Source: Streptomyces sp. NBC_01471 (lineage in GTDB: Bacteria > Actinomycetota > Actinomycetes > Streptomycetales > Streptomycetaceae). Taken from it: a DNA stretch of 64,000 nucleotides. Every line of letters starts with the position of its first letter. The first letter of the stretch is position 1. This document shows positions 24,634 to 33,227 of this stretch, piece by piece. The stretch covers positions 4,547,001 to 4,611,000 of the forward strand of contig NZ_CP109450.1 of NCBI RefSeq assembly GCF_041438865.1. Direction: 5' to 3'. Both the position numbers and the translations under genes were made by a program. Below the pieces are notes generated by a model. That model saw only the letters and a list, made by a program, of their open reading frames with translations, was not told where the DNA came from and ran no database searches.

Positions 24634-25041
24634 CTACTCCGGGTCCCGGCAGAGCTGCGCCGTGACCACCACGTGCAGCAGCTCGGGGTCGACGAACTTC
24701 CCCTCCACCGGCGGACCGCAGCGCCAGTGCAGCGGATACGTGTTGCCGTGCGGCGCGGGGATCCCGACGTACTGATCCCGCGCCGCGGGCCCGAAACAGG
24801 TGGCCCCCGGCGGCCAGTCGAAGTCGTACGAGGACCCCGGCGGAATCAGGAAGTACGTCCACCGGCCCCCGGCGACTTCCCGTACGACGGGCCCCGGCTC
24901 CCCGTCCGTGAGCGTGGCGAGATGGTGCAGCACGGCCTCGCCGCGCACCCCGCGGACCCGGATGGCGTCGAAGTGGACGCCGGTCAGCCGGAGTTGGTGG
25001 CCCGAAGCCGGTACCCAATCGGGGAGATTTTCACTGGTCAT
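24634..25041 (-). CDS. conserved Streptomyces hypothetical protein
   Basis: A 135-residue protein (139 if the ATG at 25053 is used) with RLTGVHFDAIRVRGVRGEAV, a central GRWTYFLIPPG and YVGIPAPHGNTYPLHWRC. Similar small proteins are common in Streptomyces beside XRE/DUF397 loci. GGAGG sits almost against the ATG at 25041, which leaves the start open. It is divergent from the XRE gene, with TAGCGT at 25067-25072 as a possible -10 in between. Function is not established. Confidence 0.75.
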   Translation of the reverse strand: MTSENLPDWVPASGHQLRLTGVHFDAIRVRGVRGEAVLHHLATLTDGEPGPVVREVAGGRWTYFLIPPGSSYDFDWPPGATCFGPAARDQYVGIPAPHGNTYPLHWRCGPPVEGKFVDPELLHVVVTAQLCRDPE

Positions 25042-25125
25042 GCCTCCAGGCATCGGCACGATTGCGTAGCGTGACCAGAGGAATGTGGTGCACATCGGGA
25101 CGATGTGGAAAGGCGGGGTGATCTT

Positions 25126-25962
25126 GTGGCAGCCAACAAGTCGAGTGACGCGAACGCGGCGCAGCCGTCCCCGGCACGCAGGCATGTAGGGGACCTGATC
25201 AGGAACTTCCGTTCCCGGGCGGGCATGACGAGACAGGAGATGGGGGACCGGCTGCTCATCTCGGAGTCGCTGGCCGGGGCGTACGAACGGGGTGAGCGCA
25301 TCCCGACGACGAGCTTCCTCACGGACTCCGACGGGGTGCTGGACGCGCGGGGCGCGCTCAAGTCCTGCATCCCGCTGATGGAGGACGAGAAGTACCCGCG
25401 CACGTTCGTGGGGTGGGTGCGGCTGGAGAAGATCGCGTCCAGTATCAGCGCGTACGAGAACATGTTCTTTCCCGGTCTGCTCCAGACCGAGGAGTACATC
25501 CAGGCGCTGTACGAGGAACGCGTCCCGCAGTTCTCCGAAGCGGAGATCGAGAAGCATGTCGAGGCCCGCCTGGAGCGGCAGGCGGTGCTGAGCCGGGACC
25601 CGCTGCCGATCGTGGCGTACGTCATCGAGGAGTCGGTGCTGCAACGGCCCATCGGCGGGAAGTCGGTGCTGCGCAACCAGATGCTGCACGTCCTGAAGTG
25701 CATGCAGACGATGAATCATCTGATGGTGCAGGTGATGCCGACGGCTAGAACTGCGCATGCGGGGTTGAACGGTCCGATCAAGTTGATCAGTACGCCGGAC
25801 GGCCGCAATTGGGCCTACGAAGAGGGTCATAGCGGAGGTACGTTGATCTCGAATCCGCAGCAGGTCAACCAGCACATCGACCGCTTCGGAAAGCTGCGGG
25901 CGCAGGCGCTCACCCCCTGGGAGTCCGCAGAACTGATCGAGAGGATGGCAGATCGGCTATGA
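25126..25962 (+). CDS. XRE-family regulator (HTH plus DUF5753)
   Basis: A 278-residue regulator. The HTH spans about residues 20-65 (RNFRSRAGMTRQEMGDRLLI, then AYERGERIPT). The DUF5753 domain follows (NMFFPGLLQTEEYIQALYEE, RLERQAVLSRD, ALTPWESAELIERM). The GTG at 25126 is chosen because AAGGCGGGG lies seven bases upstream; GTG 25105 would add seven residues. It overlaps the DUF397 gene by ATGA. Such pairs (BldB/WhiJ-type) act in development or antibiotic control in Streptomyces, the XRE protein binding DNA and the DUF397 protein modulating it. Confidence 0.88.
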   Translation: MAANKSSDANAAQPSPARRHVGDLIRNFRSRAGMTRQEMGDRLLISESLAGAYERGERIPTTSFLTDSDGVLDARGALKSCIPLMEDEKYPRTFVGWVRLEKIASSISAYENMFFPGLLQTEEYIQALYEERVPQFSEAEIEKHVEARLERQAVLSRDPLPIVAYVIEESVLQRPIGGKSVLRNQMLHVLKCMQTMNHLMVQVMPTARTAHAGLNGPIKLISTPDGRNWAYEEGHSGGTLISNPQQVNQHIDRFGKLRAQALTPWESAELIERMADRL

Positions 25963-26198
25963 GCACCGAACTCACGTGGTTCAAGAGCAGCTACAGCAAC
26001 AACGAGGGCGGTGACTGCCTCGAAGTCGCGTGCGACTGGCGCAAGTCGAGCTACAGCAACAACGAGGGTGGGGCCTGCGTCGAGGTGGCAGCCCACCCCC
26101 GCGCCGTCCACCTCCGTGACTCCAAGGTCCCGGACGGCCCGACCTTCGCGGTCGCCCCGGCCGCCTGGACGACCTTCGTGGAGCAGCTCCCGGTCTGA
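25959..26198 (+). CDS. DUF397 protein with duplicated N-terminal motif
   Basis: A 79-residue partner of the XRE regulator. The DUF397 opening motif occurs twice, FKSSYSNNEGGDCLEV then RKSSYSNNEGGACVEV, before the usual VHLRDSK and the closing WTTFVEQL. Family members normally carry it once, so the extra copy is an internal duplication of 23 codons. Start overlaps the XRE stop (ATGA). A strong terminator follows. Confidence 0.88.
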   Translation: MSTELTWFKSSYSNNEGGDCLEVACDWRKSSYSNNEGGACVEVAAHPRAVHLRDSKVPDGPTFAVAPAAWTTFVEQLPV

Positions 26199-26222
26199 CC
26201 CTCGTCACACGCGCATCGTGTA

Positions 26223-26248
26223 GGGCGCCGCCATCTTTGGCGGCGCCC
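26223..26248 (+). terminator. strong hairpin after the XRE/DUF397 pair
   Basis: GGGCGCCGCCA pairs perfectly with TGGCGGCGCCC around TCTT: an 11-bp stem with a tetraloop, 25 bp after the DUF397 stop. Confidence 0.85.
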
Positions 26249-26309
26249 TTCGGCGTGCTCGGGGCTGAATCCAATGGCCTCAGATGCGTAAAGATGATCG
26301 GAAGAGGCA

Positions 26310-26338
26310 TTGACCCATCAACTTTGAACAAATAACGT
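26310..26338 (+). promoter_or_regulatory. sigma-70-type promoter of the sugar ABC operon
   Basis: TTGACC (26310-26315) and TAACGT (26333-26338) are separated by 17 bp, in an AT-rich patch (ACTTTGAACAAATAACG) unusual for this genome. The first gene starts 108 bp downstream. The element around TTTGAACAAA may be an operator for a LacI-type regulator, which is not encoded here. Confidence 0.6.
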
Positions 26339-26445
26339 CCAACCATCCGGTTGTGGAGAGGTGTCCCCCACGGGATGACCTCCGTCGACTTCATGGCCCC
26401 TCCCGCGCGGCGAGGCCGAAGCCCTATCCCCCAGGAAGGTTCCGC

Positions 26446-27738
26446 GTGCGCAGACGTTCCCTCCTCACGGCGGCCGCCGCCACGCTCGCGGCGGCCCCGC
26501 TCGCGACCGGCTGTAGTTCCAGCTCGTCATCGGCATCCTCGGGCGGCGGCTCCCGGCGTGGACGCATCACCTACGGCGTCTGGGACATCTACCAGATGCC
26601 CGCCATGAACCGGGCGGCCCGGGAGTTCGAGCGCACCCGGCCGGGGGTGAAAGTCGATGTACAACTCACCCCAAACGGGACGTACTGGACCAAACTGCGC
26701 ACCGCGTGCACCGGTGGTTCGGCCCCCGACGTCTTCTGGATGAACGGGCCCAACTTCGGCCTCTACGCGGACGCCGGGCAGCTGCTCCCGCTGGAGACCA
26801 GCGGCTCCGACGCCATACTGCACCCGTCCGACTTCCCGTCCGACCTGGTCTCCCTCTACCGCTGGAAGGGCACCCAGTACGGCGCCCCGAAGGACTTCGA
26901 CACGGTCGCGCTCTGGTTCAACAAGGAGATCTTCGACCGGGCCAAGGTCGACTATCCGGACTCCTCCTGGACCTGGCAGGACCTGATCTCCAACGCCCAG
27001 CGGCTCACCGACCGCAAGCGCGGGATCTACGGTGTCGGGGCCCCGGCCCGCGCGCAGGAGAACTACTACAACTCGATACCGCAGGCCGGCGGCTGGGTCA
27101 TCTCCAAGGACAAGACGCGCTCCGGCTACTCGGACGAGCACACCCTGGAGGGCCTGCAACTGTGGATCGACCTGATCCACCGCTACCGTGCCGCGCCGTC
27201 GCTCCAGCAGATGACCGACACGGACCCCACCCAGATGTTCCAGTCCGGGACGCTGGCCATGACGTACGAGGCGTCGTACAACGCGGCGACGTTCTACGGC
27301 GACCCCGAGCTGCGGGCCAAGGTCGATGTCGCACCGATGCCCAAGGGCCGCCACCGCGCCACCGTCCTGCACGGCCTGGCCAACGTGATCTACGCCCGCA
27401 CACCCCACGCCGAGCTGGCCCGGGAGTTCGTCCGGTTCCTCGGCACTGAGCAGGCATCGCTGCTCCAGGGCAAGTACGGCACGGCCATCCCGGCCCGTAA
27501 CGGCACCGCGAAACCGTGGGCCGAAGGGATGCCGAAGTTCGACCTCCAGGTGCACCTGGACGCGCTCGACTACTCGGTGCCCTTCCCCAGCTCAGCCAAC
27601 AGCGCCGCCTGGTCGCACAAGGAACAGATGTGGCTCTCCAGGGCGTGGAGCGGGGACGAGAGCCTCAAGGGCGCCACCCGCTCCCTGACCGACGCGATGA
27701 ACCAGCTGCTCGCACAGGAGAGAAAGGGCCGGTCCTGA
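26446..27738 (+). CDS. sugar ABC transporter substrate-binding lipoprotein
   Basis: A 430-residue family-1 extracellular binding protein. The signal RRRSLLTAAAATL with lipobox LATGC gives a lipid-anchored Cys near residue 24, and the RRRS may allow Tat export. A Ser-rich linker and the binding fold follow (PDVFWMNGPNF, YGAPKDFDTVALWFNKEIF). GTG 26446 is chosen because AGGAAGG lies seven bases upstream and the lipoprotein signal starts there. First of a three-gene CUT1 operon, overlapping the next gene by TGATG. The ligand is probably an oligosaccharide. Confidence 0.9.
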   Translation: MRRRSLLTAAAATLAAAPLATGCSSSSSSASSGGGSRRGRITYGVWDIYQMPAMNRAAREFERTRPGVKVDVQLTPNGTYWTKLRTACTGGSAPDVFWMNGPNFGLYADAGQLLPLETSGSDAILHPSDFPSDLVSLYRWKGTQYGAPKDFDTVALWFNKEIFDRAKVDYPDSSWTWQDLISNAQRLTDRKRGIYGVGAPARAQENYYNSIPQAGGWVISKDKTRSGYSDEHTLEGLQLWIDLIHRYRAAPSLQQMTDTDPTQMFQSGTLAMTYEASYNAATFYGDPELRAKVDVAPMPKGRHRATVLHGLANVIYARTPHAELAREFVRFLGTEQASLLQGKYGTAIPARNGTAKPWAEGMPKFDLQVHLDALDYSVPFPSSANSAAWSHKEQMWLSRAWSGDESLKGATRSLTDAMNQLLAQERKGRS

Positions 27739-28727
27739 TGAGCCTCGATGTGCGTGCGAAAACCGCCGTACCGGCGCAGCGCACCAGCCAGGACCGCTTG
27801 GACCAGCGGGAACTGCGCCGCCGCGAGCGCCGCTTCCAGCACCGGGACAAGTGGTGGGGTTACGCGCTGATCGCCCCGGCCGGTCTTGGCCTCGCGGTCT
27901 TCTACCTGTGGCCCGTGGTGCAGACGGTGTACTACAGCTTCACCGAGTGGGGCGCCTTCGGCGGGACCAGCTGGATCGGTCTGTCCAACTACCGCACCCT
28001 GGTGAGTGACCCCGAGTTCTGGCAGTCACTGGGCAACACCGGCATCTACACCGGCCTCGTGCTGCTGGGGATCCCGCTGTCGATGGTGCTGGCGGTGCTG
28101 CTCAACCTGAAGGGCCTGACCGGCACCGGGATCTACCGCACGTTCTACTTCCTGCCGGTGGTCACGATGCCCGCCGCGGTCGCGGTGGTCTGGCGCTGGC
28201 TCTACAACGGCGACGCCGGCATCCTCAACCACGCGCTGTCCTCGATCGGCATCAACGGCACCTACTGGGTGTCCGACCCGCACACCATCCGCTTCGCGGT
28301 CGCCGTCGTCGGTGTGTGGATGACCGTCGGCTACAACATGATCCTGCTGCTGGCCGGTCTCCAGAGCATCCCAGGCGACTACTACGAAGCGGCGTCGCTC
28401 GACGGCGCTGGACGCATCCGGCAGTTCTTCTCCGTCACCCTGCCGCTGCTGAGCCCCACGCTGTTCTTCACCACCGTGCTGTCGGTGATCCAGTCCCTTC
28501 AGGTCTTCGACCTGGTGTATCTGATCCTCGGCGCGAACACGACCGGCGCGCTTCAGAACCCGGCCTACAGCGAGGGCCAGACCGTCGTGATGCTCTTCTT
28601 CCAGAAGGCGTTCTTCGACAACCAGCGCGGATACGGCGCGGCGATCGTCTGTGTCCTGTTCGTCCTGATCATGGCGATGACCGCCATCCAGTTCCGGTTG
28701 CAGAAGAGGTGGGTCCACTATGCGTGA
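27738..28727 (+). CDS. sugar ABC transporter permease (MalF-type)
   Basis: A 329-residue inner-membrane permease with six predicted helices. The EAA loop that docks the ATPase reads YYEAASLDGAGRIRQFFSVT. Before the first helix is a charged N terminus (RRRERRFQHRDKWW). The start codon overlaps the stop of the binding protein. With the next permease it forms the channel. No ATPase gene is in the operon; in Streptomyces the shared MsiK ATPase usually energises such importers (established for other operons). Confidence 0.9.
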   Translation: MSLDVRAKTAVPAQRTSQDRLDQRELRRRERRFQHRDKWWGYALIAPAGLGLAVFYLWPVVQTVYYSFTEWGAFGGTSWIGLSNYRTLVSDPEFWQSLGNTGIYTGLVLLGIPLSMVLAVLLNLKGLTGTGIYRTFYFLPVVTMPAAVAVVWRWLYNGDAGILNHALSSIGINGTYWVSDPHTIRFAVAVVGVWMTVGYNMILLLAGLQSIPGDYYEAASLDGAGRIRQFFSVTLPLLSPTLFFTTVLSVIQSLQVFDLVYLILGANTTGALQNPAYSEGQTVVMLFFQKAFFDNQRGYGAAIVCVLFVLIMAMTAIQFRLQKRWVHYA

Positions 28728-29586
28728 GGCGACACGGGGCACCCGGAGTTCCCGTGCCCAGAACAGAAGCCGTCAGGGCAGGCTGTGGCCCGCTCACGTC
28801 CTGCTCGCGCTGGGCGCGGTGGTCACCGTCTTTCCGCTGGTGTGGGAGGTGCTGACCTCCTTCAAGAGCTTCGGTGAGTCCGTACAGGTGCCGCCGACGA
28901 TCCTGCCCGCGCACTGGGACTGGTCGAACTACGGGAAGGTCTTCGACGCGGTCCCGTTCGGGCGGCAGCTCGTGAACACGGCGGTGATGGCGCTGCTGCG
29001 GACCGGGGCCCAGCTGCTGCTGTGCTCGATGGCGGCGTACGCCTTCGCGCGGATCCGCTTCCCCGGGCGCGGGGCGATCTTCCTCGGATTCCTCGCCGTA
29101 CTGATGGTGCCCGGACAGCTCTTCCTGCTGCCGCAGTACCAGATCATGCAGGACCTGGGCTGGCTGGACTCCATGCAGGCGCTGGTGATTCCCGGGATGT
29201 TCTCCGCCTTCGGCACGTTCCTGCTGCGGCAGTTCTTCATGGGGCTGCCCGAGGAACTGGAGGAGGCGGCGCGACTGGACGGCGCCAACCCCTTCACGGT
29301 CTTCTGGCGGGTGGCACTGCCGCTGGCCAAGCCCGGCCTGCTGGCGCTGGGCGTGCTCACGTTCCTGTGGTCCTGGAACGACCTGATGTGGCCCCTGATC
29401 GTGAACACGGACCCGGCCAAGATGCCCCTGTCGGCGGGGCTCGCGTCCCTCCAGGGCGCGCATCTGACGGAGTACCCGGTGCTGATGGCGGGGTCCCTGC
29501 TCGCGACGCTGCCGGTGATCGTGGTGTTCGTGGCGATGCAGCGGCAGTTCATCCAGGGGATCGCCTTCTCGGGGATGAAGGGCTGA
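28720..29586 (+). CDS. sugar ABC transporter permease (MalG-type)
   Basis: A 288-residue permease with six helices and an EAA loop (LEEAARLDGANPFTVFWRVA). It starts 8 bp inside the MalF-type gene. Residues near FLWSWNDLMWPLIV match the MalG C-terminal region. It is the last gene of the importer operon; no obvious terminator hairpin follows. Confidence 0.9.
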   Translation: MREATRGTRSSRAQNRSRQGRLWPAHVLLALGAVVTVFPLVWEVLTSFKSFGESVQVPPTILPAHWDWSNYGKVFDAVPFGRQLVNTAVMALLRTGAQLLLCSMAAYAFARIRFPGRGAIFLGFLAVLMVPGQLFLLPQYQIMQDLGWLDSMQALVIPGMFSAFGTFLLRQFFMGLPEELEEAARLDGANPFTVFWRVALPLAKPGLLALGVLTFLWSWNDLMWPLIVNTDPAKMPLSAGLASLQGAHLTEYPVLMAGSLLATLPVIVVFVAMQRQFIQGIAFSGMKG

Positions 29587-29718
29587 GCGGGCGCGACTGC
29601 TACCGGGTGCGGGCGGCGTATGCGGGGGCTGAACGGGCCGCTCCGGCAGACAGGCCGCCCGGCCCGCGTTCCCGCCAGCCGGGTGCCCGCTCGGAGGGCC
29701 GTGTTACTCCCTCATCCA

Positions 29719-30053
29719 TCAGTAGGGGCGCATCCGGTCGTAGGGGCGCAGGATCTTGCCCAGCGGCGGTTCGAACTGCGCCAGTGCCGCGTCACGAATC
29801 GCGGTGTCCGCCCCGGCTCGTGGCTCTGAGCCCCTGGTTCTCCAGGGCGGCGGCCAGCGCCTTGCGAGCGGCGTCGTAGATCAAGTTGGTACGCGCCCAC
29901 GGCGTCGTTGGCTGCTGCCGCACGGGCTGTTTCGACGTGTCCCCTCGCCTGTGCGAGTAAGCGGTCCGCCTGCTCGCGACTGGCCGCGACCTTCTGCAGT
30001 TCGCCGTTCACCAGCATGGCATCGATGCTCGAACGCCCTTGTTCCCACCGCAT
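29719..30053 (-). pseudogene. HEPN-domain toxin, inactivated by two frameshifts
   Basis: The frame from ATG 30053 reads RWEQGRSSIDAMLVNGELQK and ADRLLAQARGHVETA, then changes phase. The next frame continues YDAARKALAAALENQGLRAT, and a third ends ALAQFEPPLGKILRPYDRMR. One extra T near 29886 and a two-base loss near 29805 restore a single HEPN-like protein on paper. The protein also stops right after RMRPY, before the usual RNxxEY-type terminal motif. GGGGAGGAG precedes the start and the MNT gene ends 18 bp upstream, so it was the toxin of that pair. Confidence 0.7.
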
Positions 30054-30071
30054 ACAGGCTCCTCCCCGGTA

Positions 30072-30659
30072 TCACGTCTCGTGGAGAACGAGCGGAACCA
30101 TGGGCTGGGCACGCACAGTCGCCAGGAAGGGACCAGCGTCCGTGCCATCCCAACTGCGGTGTGAAACACGGTGGATGTTGACCTCGCGGCCGAGCCGGGC
30201 CTCGGCGGCCCGCGCGGCGTCATCCAGCTCGTCCTCGTCGGCAGGGCCGATCACGAGGACATCGATGTCGCGCGGCACCTGCCCTGGCTCGCCCTCGTAG
30301 CGCGCGGCCCACGAGCCGTAGATGTATGCCCTGCCCACCCCGCCGACCTCCGACAGCAGTTCGCTCAGTACGGGCAGGGGGCCGAAGGTGGCAGCCATCA
30401 GATCCGTCAGCGGCCGGGAGACCACCGTGTCGGTGGCGGCCCGTACCAGCCGCATGTTGCCGTACCGGCGCTCGACGGTCAGCCCGGCTGCGCCCAGTCG
30501 GTCGGCCTCGCGGCTGATCGTGGCCACGGACACGTTCAGCTGGGCGGCCAGCTCGGAGAGGGAGTACTCCTGCTCGGGGTGGAGGTAGAGCATGGCGAGC
30601 AGTTCACCCTGTGTCCGTGAGCGCAACATCGGCAGGAGCAGTGGCGCCGGAGTTTGCAT
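30072..30659 (-). CDS. MNT-domain antitoxin with N-terminal winged helix
   Basis: A 195-residue protein combining an HTH (EYSLSELAAQLNVSVATISR, residues 31-50) with a minimal nucleotidyltransferase domain. The catalytic motif GS(115-116)-x14-D131-I-D133 is intact. In type VII toxin-antitoxin systems such MNT enzymes adenylylate and neutralise a HEPN RNase. Here the HEPN partner downstream is broken, leaving an orphan antitoxin/regulator. ATG 30659 is chosen because conserved sequence begins there. An inverted repeat directly upstream suggests autoregulation. Confidence 0.82.
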   Translation of the reverse strand: MQTPAPLLLPMLRSRTQGELLAMLYLHPEQEYSLSELAAQLNVSVATISREADRLGAAGLTVERRYGNMRLVRAATDTVVSRPLTDLMAATFGPLPVLSELLSEVGGVGRAYIYGSWAARYEGEPGQVPRDIDVLVIGPADEDELDDAARAAEARLGREVNIHRVSHRSWDGTDAGPFLATVRAQPMVPLVLHET

Positions 30660-30673
30660 GACCTGAAGGGTAG

Positions 30674-30690
30674 CTTGCACCTTACGCAAG
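30674..30690. promoter_or_regulatory. CTTGC-N7-GCAAG operator, MNT gene
   Basis: A perfect 5+5 inverted repeat 15 bp upstream of the MNT start, placed where the winged-helix domain of that protein could repress its own promoter. Confidence 0.5.
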
Positions 30691-30723
30691 CGCCCGCCCC
30701 CGGACCGGACGACCATGCGGCGC

Positions 30724-31914
30724 TCACCCCCGCCCCAGCACCACCGTCCCCGAGGAGCAGAACCAGCCGCCCGTCCCCGACGCGACCGCCAGTTCCGGCA
30801 GCCGGCCGCCCGCCTTGTGGACCTGGCGGCCCTCGCCCGCCTCGCCCCGCAGCTGCCGGACCGCCTCGACCAGCAGGAACAGGCCGCGCATCCCGGGATG
30901 GCAGGCGGAGAGGCCGCCGCCGTCCGTGTTGACGGGGAAGTCGCCGTCGCGCAGCAGTCGGCCCTTCTCCACGAACGCGCCGCCCTCGCCCTTCGCGCAG
31001 AACCCCAGATCCTCCAGCGTCACCAGCGTCATGTAGGTGAAGGCGTCGTAGATCTCGGCGAGGTCGATCTCCGCCGGGCGGACCCCCGCCCGCTCGAAGG
31101 CCAGCCGGCCGCTGACCGCCGCCGGGGAGACCGTGAAGTCGTCCCACTCCGACATCGTGGTGTGCGAGACGTGCTCCCCGGCGCCCAGGACCCACACGGG
31201 CGCCTTCGCGCAGTCCGTGACGTACTCCTCGGCCACCAGCAGCACCGCGCAGCCGCCGTCGCTGCGGATGCAGCAGTGCAGCTTGGTGAACGGGTCCGCG
31301 ATCATCGGTCCACCCAGCACCTCGTCCACCGTGATCGGATCGCGGTACAGGGCGTCCGGGTTGTGGGCCGCGTTCGCCCTCGCCTGGACCGCCACCGAGG
31401 CCAGCTGCTCAAGCGTCGTGCCGTACTCGTGCATGTGGCGGCGGGCGGCCATCGCGTACTTGGCGATCAGCGAGTGGCCGTACGGCACCTCGAACTGGAG
31501 GGGACCGCGCGCGCCGAAGGAGAGGTTCGACGTACGGCGCCGCGCCTTGATGTCGGCGCGGGCCGTGGAGCCGTACACCAGCAGCACCGCGTTGGCGTGG
31601 CCCGCGGCGATGGCGTCGGCCGCGTGGGCGGCCATGACCTCCCAGGTGGAGCCGCCGACGGAGGTGGAGTCGACCCAGCTGGGTTTCAGACCCAGGTACT
31701 CGGCGACCTCCACCGGGGCGAGGGTGCCCAGGCCCGCCGAGCCGAAGCCGTCGATCACCTCGCGGCCGAGGCCCGAGTCGGCGAGCGCGCGGCGCGCGGC
31801 CTGGGCGTGCAGGGCGTACGGGGTGGCGTCGTCGACCTTGCCGCAGTCCGACAGGGCGACACCGGCGACGGCGACCCGCCGCCGCGGCCGGGCAGATATG
31901 ACGGAGGATGACAT
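30724..31914 (-). CDS. SCP-x/Ltp-type thiolase-fold protein
   Basis: A 396-residue thiolase-superfamily protein of the lipid-transfer (Ltp) group. It shows VAVAGVALSDCGKV, WVDSTSVGGSTWEVMAAHAA where thiolases have their reactive Cys, RRHMHEYGTTLEQLA, EIYDAFTYMTLVTLEDLGF and VNTDGGGLSACHPGMRG. The missing Cys in the first motif suggests a non-canonical activity. In steroid degradation Ltp2 is a retro-aldolase working with a DUF35 partner; DUF35 proteins are present at 18670 and 39739. The gene is monocistronic with its own operator and lies divergent from the acyl-CoA dehydrogenase. Confidence 0.82.
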   Translation of the reverse strand: MSSSVISARPRRRVAVAGVALSDCGKVDDATPYALHAQAARRALADSGLGREVIDGFGSAGLGTLAPVEVAEYLGLKPSWVDSTSVGGSTWEVMAAHAADAIAAGHANAVLLVYGSTARADIKARRRTSNLSFGARGPLQFEVPYGHSLIAKYAMAARRHMHEYGTTLEQLASVAVQARANAAHNPDALYRDPITVDEVLGGPMIADPFTKLHCCIRSDGGCAVLLVAEEYVTDCAKAPVWVLGAGEHVSHTTMSEWDDFTVSPAAVSGRLAFERAGVRPAEIDLAEIYDAFTYMTLVTLEDLGFCAKGEGGAFVEKGRLLRDGDFPVNTDGGGLSACHPGMRGLFLLVEAVRQLRGEAGEGRQVHKAGGRLPELAVASGTGGWFCSSGTVVLGRG

Positions 31915-31918
31915 GTAT

Positions 31919-31933
31919 CTGACGGTACATCAG
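31919..31933. promoter_or_regulatory. CTGAC-N5-GTCAG-like operator, Ltp-type thiolase
   Basis: CTGACGGTACATCAG, two mismatches in the right half, overlapping the region 5 bp upstream of the minus-strand start. Confidence 0.55.
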
Positions 31934-32004
31934 ATCGAGTGCGGGGCAATGGCGTCGGACGTCTCCCGTACCGCCTCTGGGCATCTGGATCGGCGCGCTC
32001 TACT

Positions 32005-32019
32005 ATGACGCGCCGTCAG
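32005..32019. promoter_or_regulatory. TGAC-N5-GTCAG operator, acyl-CoA dehydrogenase/reductase operon
   Basis: ATGACGCGCCGTCAG, 20 bp upstream of the acyl-CoA dehydrogenase start and partly overlapping its ribosome-binding region. With 31919-31933 it gives each divergent gene its own site, 86 bp centre to centre. Confidence 0.62.
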
Positions 32020-32039
32020 ATCAGGAGAGGGGCCCGCCC

Positions 32040-33227
32040 ATGGATGCCGCCTTCACCGCGGAGCAGGACGAGATCCGCCGCACCCTGCGCGAACTGCTGA
32101 CCAAACGCTGCGGCCCGGACGGGGTCAGAGCCGCAGCGGCCACCCCGGCCGGGTACGACCAGGAGCTCTGGCGCACCCTCGCCGAGCAGCTCGGGCTGCC
32201 CGGCCTCGCGATCCCCGCGGAGTACGGGGGCGTGGGATGCGGCACCGCCGAGCTGGTGCTCGCCTGCGAGGAGACGGGGCGGGCACTGCTGCCGTCCCCG
32301 CTGTTCGCGACGGCCGCGCTGGCCGCGCCGCTGATCACCGCGCTCGGCACCGAGGCCCAGCGCGCGGAACTGCTCCCGGCCGTCGCCCGCGGCGAGCTGA
32401 CCGCCACCCTGGCGGCGCCCCTCGGGCCCGCGCTCGGCCTGCTCGGCGACAACGCGGGCGACTGGGCGGGCGGCGGCCGGGCCGGCGGCGTCCAGGCGCG
32501 GCCCACCGCAGAGGGGTGGCGGCTGTACGGGCAGGCCGACCAGGTGCTCGACGGCCACAGCGCCGGGGTGCTGCTGGTCGCCGCGCACACCGGGGGGTTC
32601 GCCCGGAGCCGCACGCTGCTCTTCCTGGTACGGGCCGACGCCGCCGGGATGTCCCGGGTGCGGCAGACCGCGCTGGACGCGACCCGGCCGCAGGCCCGTA
32701 TCGAACTGCGCGACACCGCGGCCGAGTTGCTCGGCGATGCGGATGACGACGGGGGAGATGCCGCGTCCGGTGTGCCGGGCGCGCTGGCCCGTACCGGGTG
32801 CGCGGCGGCCGCCGTACTGGCCGCTGAGGCGGTCGGTGCGGCGGACCGGGCGCTGGAGCGGACGGTCGAACACGTCAGGCAGCGTGAGCAGTTCGGGCGC
32901 CCCATCGGCTCGTTCCAGGCCGTGAAGCACCGGCTGGCCGGGCTCTATGTGCAGGTGCAGGCGGCCAGGTCCGCCGCCTATTACGCGGCGTGGGACCCGG
33001 CGGCGGGCGGGCTCGCGCTGGCGCAGGGCCTGGAAGCGCTGCGGGGCGCGGCGTCCGAGGCGGTCCAGCTGCACGGCGGGATCGGCTTCACCTGGGAGCA
33101 CGACATCCAGCTGTACTTCAAGCGGGCGGCGTCGGACGAGCTGCTGTTCGGGCCGGTGCACGGACTGCGCGCGCACGCGGCGGAGCGCGCGGGGCTCTTC
33201 ACCGGCCCAGCGGCGGTCGCGGTCTGA
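32040..33227 (+). CDS. acyl-CoA dehydrogenase family protein
   Basis: A 395-residue FadE-type flavoprotein. It has FTAEQDEIRRTLRELL, LGLPGLAIPAEYGG, a shortened middle domain, and REQFGRPIGSFQAVKHRLA followed by QLHGGIGFTWEHDIQLYFKR near the C terminus. The middle-domain binding motif is not canonical, as in the non-catalytic or specialised half of heteromeric FadE pairs (for example ChsE-type enzymes). It may complex with the FadE at 1061 (inference). AGGAGAGG precedes the start. Its stop overlaps the next gene (TGATG). Confidence 0.87.
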   Translation: MDAAFTAEQDEIRRTLRELLTKRCGPDGVRAAAATPAGYDQELWRTLAEQLGLPGLAIPAEYGGVGCGTAELVLACEETGRALLPSPLFATAALAAPLITALGTEAQRAELLPAVARGELTATLAAPLGPALGLLGDNAGDWAGGGRAGGVQARPTAEGWRLYGQADQVLDGHSAGVLLVAAHTGGFARSRTLLFLVRADAAGMSRVRQTALDATRPQARIELRDTAAELLGDADDDGGDAASGVPGALARTGCAAAAVLAAEAVGAADRALERTVEHVRQREQFGRPIGSFQAVKHRLAGLYVQVQAARSAAYYAAWDPAAGGLALAQGLEALRGAASEAVQLHGGIGFTWEHDIQLYFKRAASDELLFGPVHGLRAHAAERAGLFTGPAAVAV

